DNA from: Sphingopyxis sp.
GTDB lineage: Bacteria > Pseudomonadota > Alphaproteobacteria > Sphingomonadales > Sphingomonadaceae
Assembly (NCBI RefSeq): GCF_016463645.1
Contig: NZ_JAEMQX010000006.1
Coordinates: 25,951-89,950, forward strand
Reading direction: 5' to 3'
Length of the DNA: 64,000 bases
Positions 52,621 through 61,351 of this stretch are shown in pieces. A program made the position numbers and the translations under genes. Every line of letters starts with the position of its first letter. The first letter of the stretch is position 1. Below the pieces are notes generated by a model. That model worked only from the letters and a program-made list of their open reading frames with translations, was not told the origin of the DNA and searched no databases.

Positions 52621-53775
52621 TCAGCGCTTCGCCGCGGGAGTCGACGCGGTTCCCTTGGGTTGCGCGACGCGCACCGGCTGGCCCGGCTGCACCTTCTGCA
52701 ATCCGTCGACGATCACCCGGTCGCCGGGCTTCAGCCCGTCGAGGATCGCCCACTGCCCGGCGACCATTGTGCCGAGCTTCACCGGGCGCGGAGTCGCGAC
52801 ATTCTTGGCATCAAGCACCATCACGCTCGCATTGTCTGCGGCCAGCTTGACCGCGCGCTGCGGGATCAGCACGCCGTCGGCGCGGTCGCCCGCAAAGATC
52901 CGCGCCCGCACGAACTGGCCGGGCAGCAGCGCCGAGGTCGGGTTCGGAAATTCGGCGCGGAGCGCCGCGGTGCCCGTCGCCTCGTCGATCGAGAGGTCGA
53001 AAAAGTCGAGGTGACCCGTGACCGGATAAGCGGTGCCGTCCTCGAGAATCAGTTGCACCTCAACACGCTCGATCTGCGGCGCGTTGACCTTGCCAGCCTC
53101 CATGTCGCGGCGCGTTGCGAGCAAATCCGAACTCGACTGGCCGAAATTGACGTAAACCCGGTCGATCTGTTCGATCGTCGTGAGCAGCGTGCCTTGCCCT
53201 GCGCTGACCAGCGCCCCCTCGGTGACTTCGGCGCGGCGGGCGCGGCCCGAAATGGGTGCCGTCACCGATGCATAGCCGAGGTTGAGGCGCGCCGATTCCA
53301 GATTGGCTTGCGCCGCCGCCACATCGGCTTCGGCGGTGCGCTGCGCGGCGACGGCGGCGTCATATTCCTGCTTGCCGATCGCTTGGTCGGCGAGCAGCGG
53401 CTGGTAGCGGGCGACGACCTGCCGCGCATTGGCGGCGGTGGCCTGCGCCCGGGCAAGCTGCGCACGCGCGGCATTGGCGGTCGCGATCAGTTCGCGCGGA
53501 TCGATGCGGAACAGGGGAGTCCCGGCACGAACATAGCTGCCTTCGTTGAACAGGCGGCGCTCGACGATGCCGTTGACGCGGGCGCGCACCTCCGACGTGC
53601 GATAAGCCTGCACGCGGCCAGGCAGTTCGATAACATTCGGTACTGCCTGCGTACGGATCGTCACGATATTGACCTCTGGCGGCGGCGGAGCCGGCGGCGC
53701 CTCGGACGAGCAGGATGCCAGCAGCAAGGCCAGCGCAGCGCCGGCGGCGCAGCTGAGAGGGCGGACGCGACTCAT
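52621..53775 (-). CDS. RND efflux periplasmic adaptor (AcrA/MexA-like lipoprotein)
   Basis: The 384-residue membrane-fusion protein has a lipobox LLLASC (cysteine about 22). It contains the barrel-sandwich start PGRVQAYRTSEVRARVNGIVERRLFNEGSYVRAGTPLF, an alpha-hairpin around 95-170, then beta-barrel and proximal domains (VLDAKNVATPRPVKLG). It bridges the pump and the outer-membrane channel. First gene of the operon, divergent from the TetR at 53888 with a palindrome in the gap. Confidence 0.95.
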   Translation of the reverse strand: MSRVRPLSCAAGAALALLLASCSSEAPPAPPPPEVNIVTIRTQAVPNVIELPGRVQAYRTSEVRARVNGIVERRLFNEGSYVRAGTPLFRIDPRELIATANAARAQLARAQATAANARQVVARYQPLLADQAIGKQEYDAAVAAQRTAEADVAAAQANLESARLNLGYASVTAPISGRARRAEVTEGALVSAGQGTLLTTIEQIDRVYVNFGQSSSDLLATRRDMEAGKVNAPQIERVEVQLILEDGTAYPVTGHLDFFDLSIDEATGTAALRAEFPNPTSALLPGQFVRARIFAGDRADGVLIPQRAVKLAADNASVMVLDAKNVATPRPVKLGTMVAGQWAILDGLKPGDRVIVDGLQKVQPGQPVRVAQPKGTASTPAAKR

Positions 53776-53842
53776 ATGGACCCCTGAAAAATCGCAGTTG
53801 TGCGGGATTTGGTTATACGCAAAAGCTTGCGCTGATGCGCCG

Positions 53843-53858
53843 TGTAATTTAAATTACA
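53843..53858. promoter_or_regulatory. 16-bp perfect palindrome TGTAATTTAAATTACA, candidate efflux operator
   Basis: It lies in the 112-bp gap between the divergent adaptor and TetR genes, in an AT-rich patch. The perfect symmetry and central position make it the likely binding site of the adjacent TetR, which would then control both directions. AcrR/TtgR-type systems work this way. Confidence 0.65.
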
Positions 53859-53887
53859 GAAAAGAGCAAGGGAAGAGGGGGCGTAAA

Positions 53888-54523
53888 TTGGACACGTCGG
53901 AAACGACCATATGTCAAATGGATAGATCATCACCACGCAAGCGGCGGCAAAGCGCGATTCTCGACGCGGCGGAGGCGCTGTTCCTCGAACAGGGATATGA
54001 ACGGACGAGCCTCGCCGAAATCGTGAAGCGCTCGGGCGGCTCCCTCGCGACGCTTTACGAGTTGTTCGGCAACAAGCAGGGCCTGCTGCGCGCGATCGCG
54101 ACGCGCTGGAGCGACGAAGCGATGCTGAGGTCGCTCGACGACGACGCGACGCGGGGGCTGTCGAGCGTCGAAATCCTGAAGAGCTATGCGCACTGCCAGA
54201 AGGAACTGATGGAATCGCCGCACGCGGTCGCCCTGATGCGCATGTTGATATCCGAAAGCCTGCGCGACCACGAATTCGCGATGCAGATATATCACGATCT
54301 TCATGTGCCGGCACTGGAGGAGCTGATCGATTTGTTCGCTGAATGGGCGGCAACGGGCAGGGCGGAGATTGACCGCCCGGATGCCGCGGCGCGCCTGTTT
54401 TTCGATATCGTCGTCGGCGATTCCATGCTGAACACGCTGATGGGGATCGACGTCGAGTGGCTGGACCCGGAGCAGATCGACTGGCGGCTTCAGCCTTTCC
54501 TTTCGCATTTCAAGATCCGGTAG
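53888..54523 (+). CDS. TetR-family regulator (AcrR-like), divergent from the RND operon
   Basis: The 211-residue regulator has the TetR helix-turn-helix (AILDAAEALFLEQGYERTSLAEIVKRSGGSLATLYELFGNKQGLL, about 24-68) and a C-terminal TetR_C domain with AARLFFDIVVGDSM. A TTG at 53888 is chosen because a strong GAGGGGG lies 6-8 bases before it; the ATG at 53918 has no ribosome site. It probably represses the efflux operon and itself, and is released by an efflux substrate. Confidence 0.88.
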   Translation: MDTSETTICQMDRSSPRKRRQSAILDAAEALFLEQGYERTSLAEIVKRSGGSLATLYELFGNKQGLLRAIATRWSDEAMLRSLDDDATRGLSSVEILKSYAHCQKELMESPHAVALMRMLISESLRDHEFAMQIYHDLHVPALEELIDLFAEWAATGRAEIDRPDAAARLFFDIVVGDSMLNTLMGIDVEWLDPEQIDWRLQPFLSHFKIR

Positions 54524-54608
54524 GACTTGTCTCCGGTCGCCGCGCACATGTTGACATGGTTGTAAATAGCTGAAAGCGTGGGAACTCCTGAAACGGGAGT
54601 CCAGCGCA

Positions 54609-55955
54609 TTGGCCAGTACCGCCCTGCCTTCGGCCCTGTCGGCCGACGAAGCGCCCGCGTTACGTCCCCGGACCGTTGCCGCCTATGCCGGGACGGCGGG
54701 GCCGACCGTAATCCTCGGCCTGCCGTTCAGCGTTTATCTGCCGCCCTATATTGCCGAGGGAGGGGTGATTTCGGTGGCGCTGGTCGGACTGCTTTTCTCG
54801 CTCACCACCATATGGGACGGCGTCGTCGATCCGTTGATCGGCACGGTGATCGACCGCGTTCGCACCGGCCCCGGCGCCCATCGGCGCTGGATGCTCATCG
54901 CGATTGGGCCGCTGTCACTGCTGTTGCTCGCGCTCGTGACGGTCGGCGACCGGTTGCCCTTCGCCGCGCTCTTCCTGATGATGGTGCTCTTCTATTCGAG
55001 CTACAGCCTTTACGAGGTGGCGCAGCTCTCCTGGGGTTCGGCGCTGGTGCATACGCCGGCGGACAGCGCGCTTCTCTACGGCATGCGCGACTGGTTCGCG
55101 AAGGTCGCGCTGATCCTCGCCTTTGCCGCGCCGGCGGCGGCGCAATTGCTGATCCCGGGTATCAGCCTGCAGGGGCGAATCATGGCCTATGCCAGCCTCT
55201 TCCTCCTGATGGTGCCGATCGCGCTGCTCGCGATCCGGCGCGTTCCACTTCGCCCGGTCGTCGCCGAACCCGGCATCGGCTGGCGGCAGGAGATACGCGC
55301 GTCACTGTCTTTTCCGCCGCTGCTGCTGCTGCTCGGCGTGCAATTTCTCAACAGCTTCGCCTTCGGCTCGCTGACCGCGCTTTTCGTCTTCTTCGCCGCT
55401 GCGGTGCTCGATCTTGATGCGCAGAGCGCGGTACTGCTCTTTGCAAGTTTCGTCGGCGGCGCGCTCGCGTCGCCGGTCTGGACCTTTCTCGCGCGCCGTT
55501 TCGGCAAGCCGCCGATGATGATGGCGATGGGACTCCTGATTTCCGGCTTGCTCGTCGCGACCCTTATGCAGGAACCCCGCGGCCTGGCGCAGGCGGTCGG
55601 CTTCTCGCTCATGCTCGGCACGGGCTTCGTCGGATTGCTTTTCACCTATTCGATGCTCGCGGACCTGATCCCGCGCGATGCCGAACGCTGCGGGCGCGGG
55701 CGCTCGGCCTTTCTCTTCGCGCTGTTGAACCTGATGCAGAAATTCGGCGTCGCCGCGGCGATCGCGGTCAGCTATCTTCTGCTCGACCTCGTCGGTTTCG
55801 ATCCGCGAAACGGCGAGGCAACAGCGCGTGCATTGCATTTCGTCTTCGCATTGCAACCCACGGCGAGCTGGATGATCATGGTCGGTCTGCTGGTCCTGAT
55901 GCAGCGCGAGCTTGCCCGCGCGCCTGCACTTGCAATCGCCGCGCCGCCCAAGTAA
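54609..55955 (+). CDS. GPH/MelB-like cation symporter (MFS_2)
   Basis: The 448-residue transporter has about twelve helices. The segment IWDGVVDPLIGTVIDRVRT and the later TYSMLADLIPRDAERCGRGRSAF are the two halves' signatures of the glycoside-pentoside-hexuronide:cation family (a WD-x-DP-like motif and the loop with E/D in the middle). The start is TTG at 54609, with GGGAG 9 bases upstream; no better start is in frame. The gene stands alone after the TetR gene. Sugar, sugar acid or other substrate is not decided by the sequence. Confidence 0.88.
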   Translation: MASTALPSALSADEAPALRPRTVAAYAGTAGPTVILGLPFSVYLPPYIAEGGVISVALVGLLFSLTTIWDGVVDPLIGTVIDRVRTGPGAHRRWMLIAIGPLSLLLLALVTVGDRLPFAALFLMMVLFYSSYSLYEVAQLSWGSALVHTPADSALLYGMRDWFAKVALILAFAAPAAAQLLIPGISLQGRIMAYASLFLLMVPIALLAIRRVPLRPVVAEPGIGWRQEIRASLSFPPLLLLLGVQFLNSFAFGSLTALFVFFAAAVLDLDAQSAVLLFASFVGGALASPVWTFLARRFGKPPMMMAMGLLISGLLVATLMQEPRGLAQAVGFSLMLGTGFVGLLFTYSMLADLIPRDAERCGRGRSAFLFALLNLMQKFGVAAAIAVSYLLLDLVGFDPRNGEATARALHFVFALQPTASWMIMVGLLVLMQRELARAPALAIAAPPK

Positions 55956-56114
55956 AGGCCGCTTTCATTCGGACAGATGCGCCGCTCTCCTTCCGCCTTT
56001 CGCCGACATCGTCGGGGAGGGTGGGCGGACTATTGCCCAAAGCGCGCTTGACGCGTCGGGGGCGGCAACCCATCTGGCCCGGATCACTGACGCATGAAGG
56101 ACAGGACGATCGAC

Positions 56115-56312
56115 ATGGCGAAGACCAGCCCCGGGCAGTTCATCAACCAGGTGAAAGCGGAAGCCCAGAAGATCGTGTGGCCGACGAGCCGCGAAACGGT
56201 GCAGACGACGATCATGGTGCTGATCATGACGACGATCCTCTCGCTGTTCTTCTTTGGCGTCGACACGGTTTTCAACGCGATCGTCAGCTGGCTGACGTCG
56301 CTCGCGCGCTGA
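56115..56312 (+). CDS. secE: Preprotein translocase subunit SecE
   Basis: This 65-residue protein has the single-helix SecE layout: FINQVKAEAQKIVWPTSRET (the conserved amphipathic helix and W-P turn) followed by one transmembrane helix (about 34-52). It stabilises SecY in the translocon. ATG at 56115 is chosen with AGGA 8 bases before it; an in-frame ATG at 56094 would add seven residues. It heads the secE-nusG-rplK cluster. Confidence 0.92.
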   Translation: MAKTSPGQFINQVKAEAQKIVWPTSRETVQTTIMVLIMTTILSLFFFGVDTVFNAIVSWLTSLAR

Positions 56313-56347
56313 TCGCGCGCGATTACAGGGACAGGATACGGATAAAC

Positions 56348-56884
56348 ATGGCGCGCTGGTACATCATTCACGCCTATTCGGGTTTCGAGAACAAGGTTCG
56401 CGATTCGGTGCTCGCAGAGGCCGAGCGCATGGGCCTCACCGACTTCGTCGAAGCGGTCGAGGTCCCCGTCGAGACCGTCACCGAAGTGAAGCGCGGCAAG
56501 AAGGTGCAGGCTGAACGGAAGTTCTTTCCCGGCTATGTCCTCGCCAAGCTGACGATGACTGACGATGTCTATCACTTGGTCAAGAACACGCCGAAGGTGA
56601 CGGGCTTTCTCGGTTCGTCGGGCAAGCCGCAGGCGATCAGCGAAGCCGAGGCCGCGCGCATCCTCAACAGCAAGGAAGAGGCTGCGGCCCGTCCGAAGAC
56701 CGAAATCCGCGTCGACTATGAAATCGGCGATCAGGTCAAGGTGCTCGACGGTCCCTTCGCCAGCTTCAACGGGCTGGTCGAGGAACTCGATTTCGAAAAG
56801 GCGCGGGTCAAGGTGTCGGTGTCGATCTTCGGTCGCGCCACCCCGGTCGAACTCGACTTCGAACAGGTCGAACGCTTCAAATAA
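56348..56884 (+). CDS. nusG: Transcription termination/antitermination factor NusG
   Basis: The 178-residue factor has the NGN domain (WYIIHAYSGFENKVRDSV; FFPGYVLAKLTMTDDVYHLVKNTPKVTGFLG) and the C-terminal KOW domain (GDQVKVLDGPFASFNGLVEELD). It links RNA polymerase to Rho and to the ribosome. It is 35 bases after secE. A short stem-loop at 56892-56911 follows the gene. Confidence 0.96.
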   Translation: MARWYIIHAYSGFENKVRDSVLAEAERMGLTDFVEAVEVPVETVTEVKRGKKVQAERKFFPGYVLAKLTMTDDVYHLVKNTPKVTGFLGSSGKPQAISEAEAARILNSKEEAAARPKTEIRVDYEIGDQVKVLDGPFASFNGLVEELDFEKARVKVSVSIFGRATPVELDFEQVERFK

Positions 56885-56891
56885 TATCGCG

Positions 56892-56911
56892 GCGCGCCTT
56901 TGCGGGCGCGC
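56892..56911 (+). terminator. Weak stem-loop after nusG
   Basis: GCGCGCC (56892-56898) and GGCGCGC (56905-56911) form a 7-bp stem with loop TTTGCG. There is no T-run. It may give partial termination or processing between nusG and the thioesterase gene. Confidence 0.35.
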
Positions 56912-56938
56912 GCGAAATCCACTGAATGGAACCAGCGC

Positions 56939-57877
56939 ATGAGCCTTTCTCCCGACGAGATCCAGGCTCGCATCGATCGCGCCCGTACGATTCAGGCGAC
57001 CCTCTCGCCGGAGAAGGTCGTGGCGGCGGTCACGCGCCTGTTCGAACTCGACCCGGTACCGGGGCTTGAGGACGAGTTCACTTTTCCCGCGTTCGACAAG
57101 CCGACCCGCCAGCGCATCTTCGGCGGGCAGGTGATCGCGCAGGCGCTTGCCGCCGCGGCGCGCACCGTCGATCCGGGCAAGCCGGCGCATTCGCTCCACG
57201 CCTACTTCCTGCGCGGCGGCGACGAGGCGAAGCCGCTCCATTTCCGCGTTCACCGCGACTTCGACGGCCGCAGCTTCGCGAACCGCCGCGTCGTCGTTCG
57301 CCAGGACGGCAAGGTCATCTTCAACCTGACCGCCTCTTTCCATGCGCCCGAACCCGGCGCGACGCATCAGGCGCCGATGCCCGACGTGCTGCCGCCCGAG
57401 GAATGCCCCGAACTGGTCGAGAATCTGGCGGCCGACCCCAATGTCAGCGATGCGCAGCTCGAACGCATGGCGCGGCTGCGGCCGTTCGAGACCCGCAATT
57501 TCCGCCCGGCTTCGACCGAGCGCGGAACCCAACATTATCAATGGTACCGGCTCGCGGCGCCGATCGGCGACGATCCGCTGCTGCACCGCGCCTTCCTTGC
57601 CTATGTGTCGGACATGGGCCTTCTGTCCTCGTCGCTGCTGCCGCACGGCTTCACCTGGTCGACGCCGGGGCTGTTTTCGACCAGCCTCGATCACGCGATG
57701 TGGTTCCATGGCGATATCCGCGTCGACGACTGGTTCGTCTATGTGATGGACAGCGACTGGACGGGTGGTGGCCGCGGAATCAACCGCGGACTGATCTATC
57801 GCCGCGACGGTACGCTCATCGCATCGGCAATGCAGGAAGGCCTGCTCCGCGTCACCTCGCCCGCTCCGGACGCATAA
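56939..57877 (+). CDS. tesB: Acyl-CoA thioesterase II (TesB), inserted in the nusG-rplK cluster
   Basis: The 312-residue double-hotdog enzyme has RIFGGQVIAQALAAAARTV, FLRGGDEAKPLHFRVHRDFDGRSF (first hotdog) and LDHAMWFHGDIRVDDWFVYVMDS (second hotdog with the catalytic Asp and Gln/His region). It hydrolyses acyl-CoAs to free acids and CoA. The ATG at 56939 is chosen as the first with correct domain length. Its position between nusG and rplK is not the classical arrangement and is probably conserved among related bacteria, though I cannot check this. Confidence 0.92.
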   Translation: MSLSPDEIQARIDRARTIQATLSPEKVVAAVTRLFELDPVPGLEDEFTFPAFDKPTRQRIFGGQVIAQALAAAARTVDPGKPAHSLHAYFLRGGDEAKPLHFRVHRDFDGRSFANRRVVVRQDGKVIFNLTASFHAPEPGATHQAPMPDVLPPEECPELVENLAADPNVSDAQLERMARLRPFETRNFRPASTERGTQHYQWYRLAAPIGDDPLLHRAFLAYVSDMGLLSSSLLPHGFTWSTPGLFSTSLDHAMWFHGDIRVDDWFVYVMDSDWTGGGRGINRGLIYRRDGTLIASAMQEGLLRVTSPAPDA

Positions 57878-57888
57878 GGCTTGTTTTC

Positions 57889-57914
57889 CGGCGCCTTTGC
57901 GCTTATGGGCGCCG
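57889..57914 (+). terminator. Stem-loop between tesB and rplK
   Basis: CGGCGCC (57889-57895) pairs with GGCGCCG (57908-57914). No T-run follows. It lies before the leader of rplK, in which a short TCCCC/GGGGA stem also occurs close to the start, a region where autoregulation by L1 is expected in other bacteria. Confidence 0.4.
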
Positions 57915-58032
57915 CTTCGCGTCAGACAAGGACGTGATTCCGCGCGGGAGGAAGGGGTGATGCCCTTCTGTTCGACCGCTTATTTTGAGGCTTTCCCCTT
58001 GGGGAGAGTCGACAGAAAGAAAGGAGGCCGTC

Positions 58033-58464
58033 ATGGCCAAGAAGATCAGCGGCTATATCAAGCTGCAGGTGCCCGCCGGCACCGCCAACCCGTCGCCGCC
58101 GCTCGGGCCGGCGCTCGGTCAGCGCGGTGTCAACATCATGGAATTCTGCAAGGCGTTCAACGCCGCGACCGATTCCCTGGACAAGGGTACGCCGACCCCG
58201 ACCATCATCACCGTCTATGCCGACAAGAGCTTCTCGTTCGTCACGAAGACGCCGCCGGCGACCTATCTGATCAAGAAGGCCGCGAACCTGAAGTCGGGTT
58301 CGAAGGAGCCGGGCAAGATCAGCGGCGGCAAGATCGCCCGCTCGAAGCTGACCGAAATCGCCGAGATCAAGATGAAGGATCTCAACGCGAACGACCTGGA
58401 ACAGGCGACGAAGATCATCGAAGGCAGCGCCCGCTCGATGGGCCTCGAAGTGACGGAGGGCTGA
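58033..58464 (+). CDS. rplK: 50S ribosomal protein L11
   Basis: The 143-residue protein shows the L11 features: [36 protein letters not shown] and the C-terminal RNA-binding [28 protein letters not shown]. It binds 23S rRNA at the GTPase centre. AAGGAGG is 5-7 bases before the ATG. It is followed at 4 bases by rplA. Confidence 0.98.
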   Translation: MAKKISGYIKLQVPAGTANPSPPLGPALGQRGVNIMEFCKAFNAATDSLDKGTPTPTIITVYADKSFSFVTKTPPATYLIKKAANLKSGSKEPGKISGGKIARSKLTEIAEIKMKDLNANDLEQATKIIEGSARSMGLEVTEG

Positions 58465-58468
58465 TCCG

Positions 58469-59167
58469 ATGGCAAAGCTGACCAAGAAGCAGAAGGCCCT
58501 CGAGGGCAAGGTCGACGCGCTGAAGCTGCACGGCGTCGACGAAGCGATCAAGCTGGTGCGCGAACTGGCGACCGCCAAGTTCGACGAAACGCTCGAAATC
58601 GCGATGAACCTCGGCGTCGATCCGCGTCACGCCGACCAGATGGTCCGCGGCGTCGTCACGCTGCCCGCCGGCACTGGCAAGGACGTCAAGGTCGCGGTCT
58701 TCGCGCGCGGCGACAACGCCGACAAGGCGCTGGCCGCCGGCGCCGACAAGGTCGGTGCCGAAGACCTGATGGAAGACATGCTCGCGGGTAACCTCGACTA
58801 TGGCCGCGTCATCGCGACGCCGGACATGATGGGCATCGTCGGCCGCCTCGGCAAGACGCTGGGTCCGAAGGGCCTGATGCCGAACCCGAAGCTGGGCACC
58901 GTGACCCCGAACGTCGCCGAAGCCGTGAAGGCCGCCAAGGGTGGCCAGATCGAATTCCGCGTCGAAAAGGTCGGCATCATCCACGCCGGCCTCGGCAAGC
59001 TGTCGTTCGGCGAGGAAAAGCTCCGCCAGAACTTCGACGCCTTCGTCGACGCGATCGTCAAGGCGAAGCCGGCCGGTGCCAAGGGCAAATATGTCCGCAA
59101 GGTCGCGCTGTCGTCGTCGATGGGTCCGGGCGTGAAGGTCGACACGGCCGACGTCGCCGGCGCCTGA
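58469..59167 (+). CDS. rplA: 50S ribosomal protein L1
   Basis: The 232-residue protein has the L1 signature [22 protein letters not shown] and the N-terminal [14 protein letters not shown]. It binds 23S rRNA at the L1 stalk and in many bacteria represses its own mRNA. A clear terminator follows 25 bases later, so the rpl unit ends here and rplJ-rplL are not next. Confidence 0.98.
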   Translation: MAKLTKKQKALEGKVDALKLHGVDEAIKLVRELATAKFDETLEIAMNLGVDPRHADQMVRGVVTLPAGTGKDVKVAVFARGDNADKALAAGADKVGAEDLMEDMLAGNLDYGRVIATPDMMGIVGRLGKTLGPKGLMPNPKLGTVTPNVAEAVKAAKGGQIEFRVEKVGIIHAGLGKLSFGEEKLRQNFDAFVDAIVKAKPAGAKGKYVRKVALSSSMGPGVKVDTADVAGA

Positions 59168-59191
59168 TCGGCACCGCAACGATTTAAGGGA

Positions 59192-59220
59192 AGGGCCGGG
59201 GGAAACTCCGGCCCTTTTTT
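59192..59220 (+). terminator. Rho-independent terminator after rplA
   Basis: AGGGCCGG (59192-59199) pairs with CCGGCCCT (59208-59215) around an 8-base loop, and a run of Ts (59215-59220) follows. This is the clearest intrinsic terminator in the window and marks the end of the secE-to-rplA transcription unit. Confidence 0.9.
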
Positions 59221-59257
59221 CTGGCTGCATTCCGGTTCTGCTGGAAATCGGCGCGTG

Positions 59258-59587
59258 TCAGCCTTCGTCGAACGGCCAGACTTCGATCACGCCATGAGCC
59301 ACCGCGCAGGGCGATTTTGAAACCAGTTCGATCGCCTCGGCGAGATCGGTCGCTTCGATCAAGGCAAAGCCCGCAACCGGCAGGGACGAGGACATGAAGG
59401 CACCCTGCTGTGTTTCGGCACCGCCGGCATCGGGATTGCGGACCTGCACAGGCCGTCCGGCAATGCCCATAAGCGCGCCGCGTCTTTTTAGCAGATCGTC
59501 ATTGGCATGGGCAGCCGCCCGCGCATTGGCAGAAATCTTGTCATAGCCGGCCCGCTCGCCGTACCCGATCGTCATGAATTTCGGCAT
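59258..59587 (-). CDS. YCII-related domain protein
   Basis: The 109-residue protein is a YCII (YciI-like) ferredoxin-fold domain: [17 protein letters not shown] at the start, then [48 protein letters not shown] and [10 protein letters not shown], which has the conserved Glu-x-x-Pro-x closing. YCII domains are small catalytic or binding modules and are often fused to or next to ECF sigma factors. No sigma gene is present here. ATG at 59587 is preferred to an upstream start because GAGG lies 8-9 bases before it. Confidence 0.85.
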   Translation of the reverse strand: MPKFMTIGYGERAGYDKISANARAAAHANDDLLKRRGALMGIAGRPVQVRNPDAGGAETQQGAFMSSSLPVAGFALIEATDLAEAIELVSKSPCAVAHGVIEVWPFDEG

Positions 59588-59715
59588 CTGGTAATCCTCG
59601 CTTCCGGATTCGGAACCGGTGGCCGTTTCCGGAAGTTCCACCGGACAACTTCGATGGATATCCGAAGGGAAGGGAATTCGGCGGAATTCCGGCGTTCGTC
59701 AATCGCCGTTGGCGA

Positions 59716-60126
59716 TCACTCCTGCTTCCGAAATTCGATCAGATCCCATTTGTTGCCATAGAGATCGAGGAAGACCGCGACGGTACCATAGTCGGCCTCC
59801 AGCGGTTCGCGCTCGATCCGCACGCCCTTGTCGAGCAGGCGCCGATAGTCGCGCGCGAAATCGTCGGTCTGCAGAAACAGGAAGACGCGCCCGCCCGACT
59901 GGTTGCCGATAAATTCCGCCTGTTCCGCATTCGATGCGCGCGCGAGCAGGACCGTCGCGCCGCCCGGCGGGTTGCCCGGCGGCGCCACCAGCACCCAGCG
60001 TTTGTCCTGCGCGGGCTGATAATCGTCGGCGACGAGCGTGAAACCCAGGGTCCCGACATAAAAATCGATCGCTTCGTCATAATCGCGCACGACGAGGGCG
60101 ATATGTGCGAGCGACTGGCGCGTCAT
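59716..60126 (-). CDS. VOC/glyoxalase-superfamily protein
   Basis: This 136-residue protein has two beta-alpha-beta-beta-beta units of the VOC fold: LAHIALVVRDYDEAIDFYVGTLGFTLV, then GGRVFLFLQTDDFARDYRRLLDKGVRIEREPLEADYGTVAVFLDLYGNKWDLIEF. His8 and Glu near the end fit metal ligands of glyoxalases. It overlaps the ccmB stop by 4 bases (ATGA at 60123-60126) and belongs to a chain of overlapping genes. The substrate is unknown. Confidence 0.85.
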   Translation of the reverse strand: MTRQSLAHIALVVRDYDEAIDFYVGTLGFTLVADDYQPAQDKRWVLVAPPGNPPGGATVLLARASNAEQAEFIGNQSGGRVFLFLQTDDFARDYRRLLDKGVRIEREPLEADYGTVAVFLDLYGNKWDLIEFRKQE

Positions 60127-60770
60127 TCGCGGAGACCCCGTAGCGCCGCGCCCGCCGCGAACGGCCCGATCACGGTCAGCAACAGGCTTGACGCAGCGAG
60201 CAGCTTCACCGCCCCGCGCCCCGAAGGGTCGAGCATCCCCGCGCCGAAGATCAGCAGCGGCACCGCAAGCGGCAACACGAGCAGCCCGCCGATCGCGCTG
60301 CCGCCCTTGTGGTTCGCGGTCAGCGCCGCGCTCAGCACCACGAGCGAGGCGAGCGCCGGAACCGCGATGGCGATGCCAATCGCGAGCGTCTCGACGCGCG
60401 CCGCGTCCTGCGCGAGCAGCGCCGATACGGGAAGAAGCGCGATCAACAAAGGCAACCCGAAACCAATGGCATGCGCGCCAATCTTCATGGCCGCGATCAC
60501 TTCGTCGGCGAACCCTCGCACTGCCAGTTGGTCAAGAACGCCGGCATCCTTGTCCGGCCGCACCAGCCGGTCGATCGGGAGCAGGGCGGCAAGCAATGCC
60601 GCGACCCACACCATCCCGCCGCCCGCGCGTCGCAGCAACGGTGCATCGGGGCCGACCGCGAACGGAAACGCCGTCGCGACAAGCAGAAAAAACAGCACCG
60701 GCAACCAAAGCGCTCCGCTGCCCCACGCGCGGCGAAGATCGCGCCAGAAGAGGGCAATGAGCGCGGTCAC
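60123..60770 (-). CDS. ccmB: Heme exporter membrane protein CcmB
   Basis: The 215-residue protein has about six helices and the CcmB pattern: [19 protein letters not shown] at the start, LLAALLPIDRLVRPDKDAGVLDQL, and ALTANHKGGSAIGGLLVLPLAVPLLIFG. With CcmA it forms the ABC transporter that releases heme-loaded CcmE during cytochrome c maturation. The start is GTG at 60770, overlapping the ccmA stop by 4 bases (GTGA). CcmC, CcmD and CcmE genes are not next to it. Confidence 0.93.
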   Translation of the reverse strand: MTALIALFWRDLRRAWGSGALWLPVLFFLLVATAFPFAVGPDAPLLRRAGGGMVWVAALLAALLPIDRLVRPDKDAGVLDQLAVRGFADEVIAAMKIGAHAIGFGLPLLIALLPVSALLAQDAARVETLAIGIAIAVPALASLVVLSAALTANHKGGSAIGGLLVLPLAVPLLIFGAGMLDPSGRGAVKLLAASSLLLTVIGPFAAGAALRGLRE

Positions 60771-61351
60771 GCGAGTGTCCCCATGTCGAGTTCGGCCAGA
60801 TCGGGAATTCCGAGCGCGAAATGCGACGCCAGCAGCAGCGCCCCGCCATTCGCGCGGTGCTTCGCAATCGCCGCGACGAGCCGCGCCTGCGCCGCCTCGT
60901 CCATCCCGTTCGCGGGCTCGTCGAGCAGCCAGATCGGCGCACCGCTCGCGATCACCCGCACCATTGCGGCGCGCTTGCGCTGCCCGGTCGACAGCATCGC
61001 CACCGGCACCTCGGCGAGCGGCGTGAGCGCCATTTCGTCCATCGCGCGGTCGACCGCATGGCCGTCGACCGTATCGACCCGCGCCCAGAAATCGAGCGCG
61101 CGGCGCAGCGGCAGTTCAGCGTCGAGCGCCGATGCCTCGTCGATCAGCGCGACCCGCTCGCGGCGCTCGACCGTGCCGAAGGCGGGGCGCAGCAGGCCGG
61201 CGGCAAGGCGGATCAGGCTCGACTTGCCGGCGCCGTTCGGCCCGCGCAGCCACAGCGCGTCACCGCGACCGAGCGCCAGCGACAGCCCTTCGAACAGCAA
61301 CCGGTCGCCGCGGATGCACGCCACATTGTCGAGCCGCAAAAGCTCGGTCAC
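60767..61351 (-). CDS. ccmA: Heme exporter ATPase CcmA
   Basis: This 194-residue ABC ATPase has Walker [11 protein letters not shown] (36-45), signature [13 protein letters not shown] (about 128-140), Walker [12 protein letters not shown] and the H-loop ASHF. It energises CcmB in cytochrome c maturation. The GTG at 61351 is chosen since it overlaps the stop of the upstream zincin gene (GTGA at 61348-61351) and gives the usual CcmA N-terminus [13 protein letters not shown]. Confidence 0.93.
   Translation of the reverse strand: MTELLRLDNVACIRGDRLLFEGLSLALGRGDALWLRGPNGAGKSSLIRLAAGLLRPAFGTVERRERVALIDEASALDAELPLRRALDFWARVDTVDGHAVDRAMDEMALTPLAEVPVAMLSTGQRKRAAMVRVIASGAPIWLLDEPANGMDEAAQARLVAAIAKHRANGGALLLASHFALGIPDLAELDMGTLA

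Noticed and set aside
48057..54523. Acquired multidrug-resistance island
   Set aside because: The base composition matches the surroundings, with no transposase, integrase or flanking repeats. This is a normal chromosomal RND operon with its regulator.
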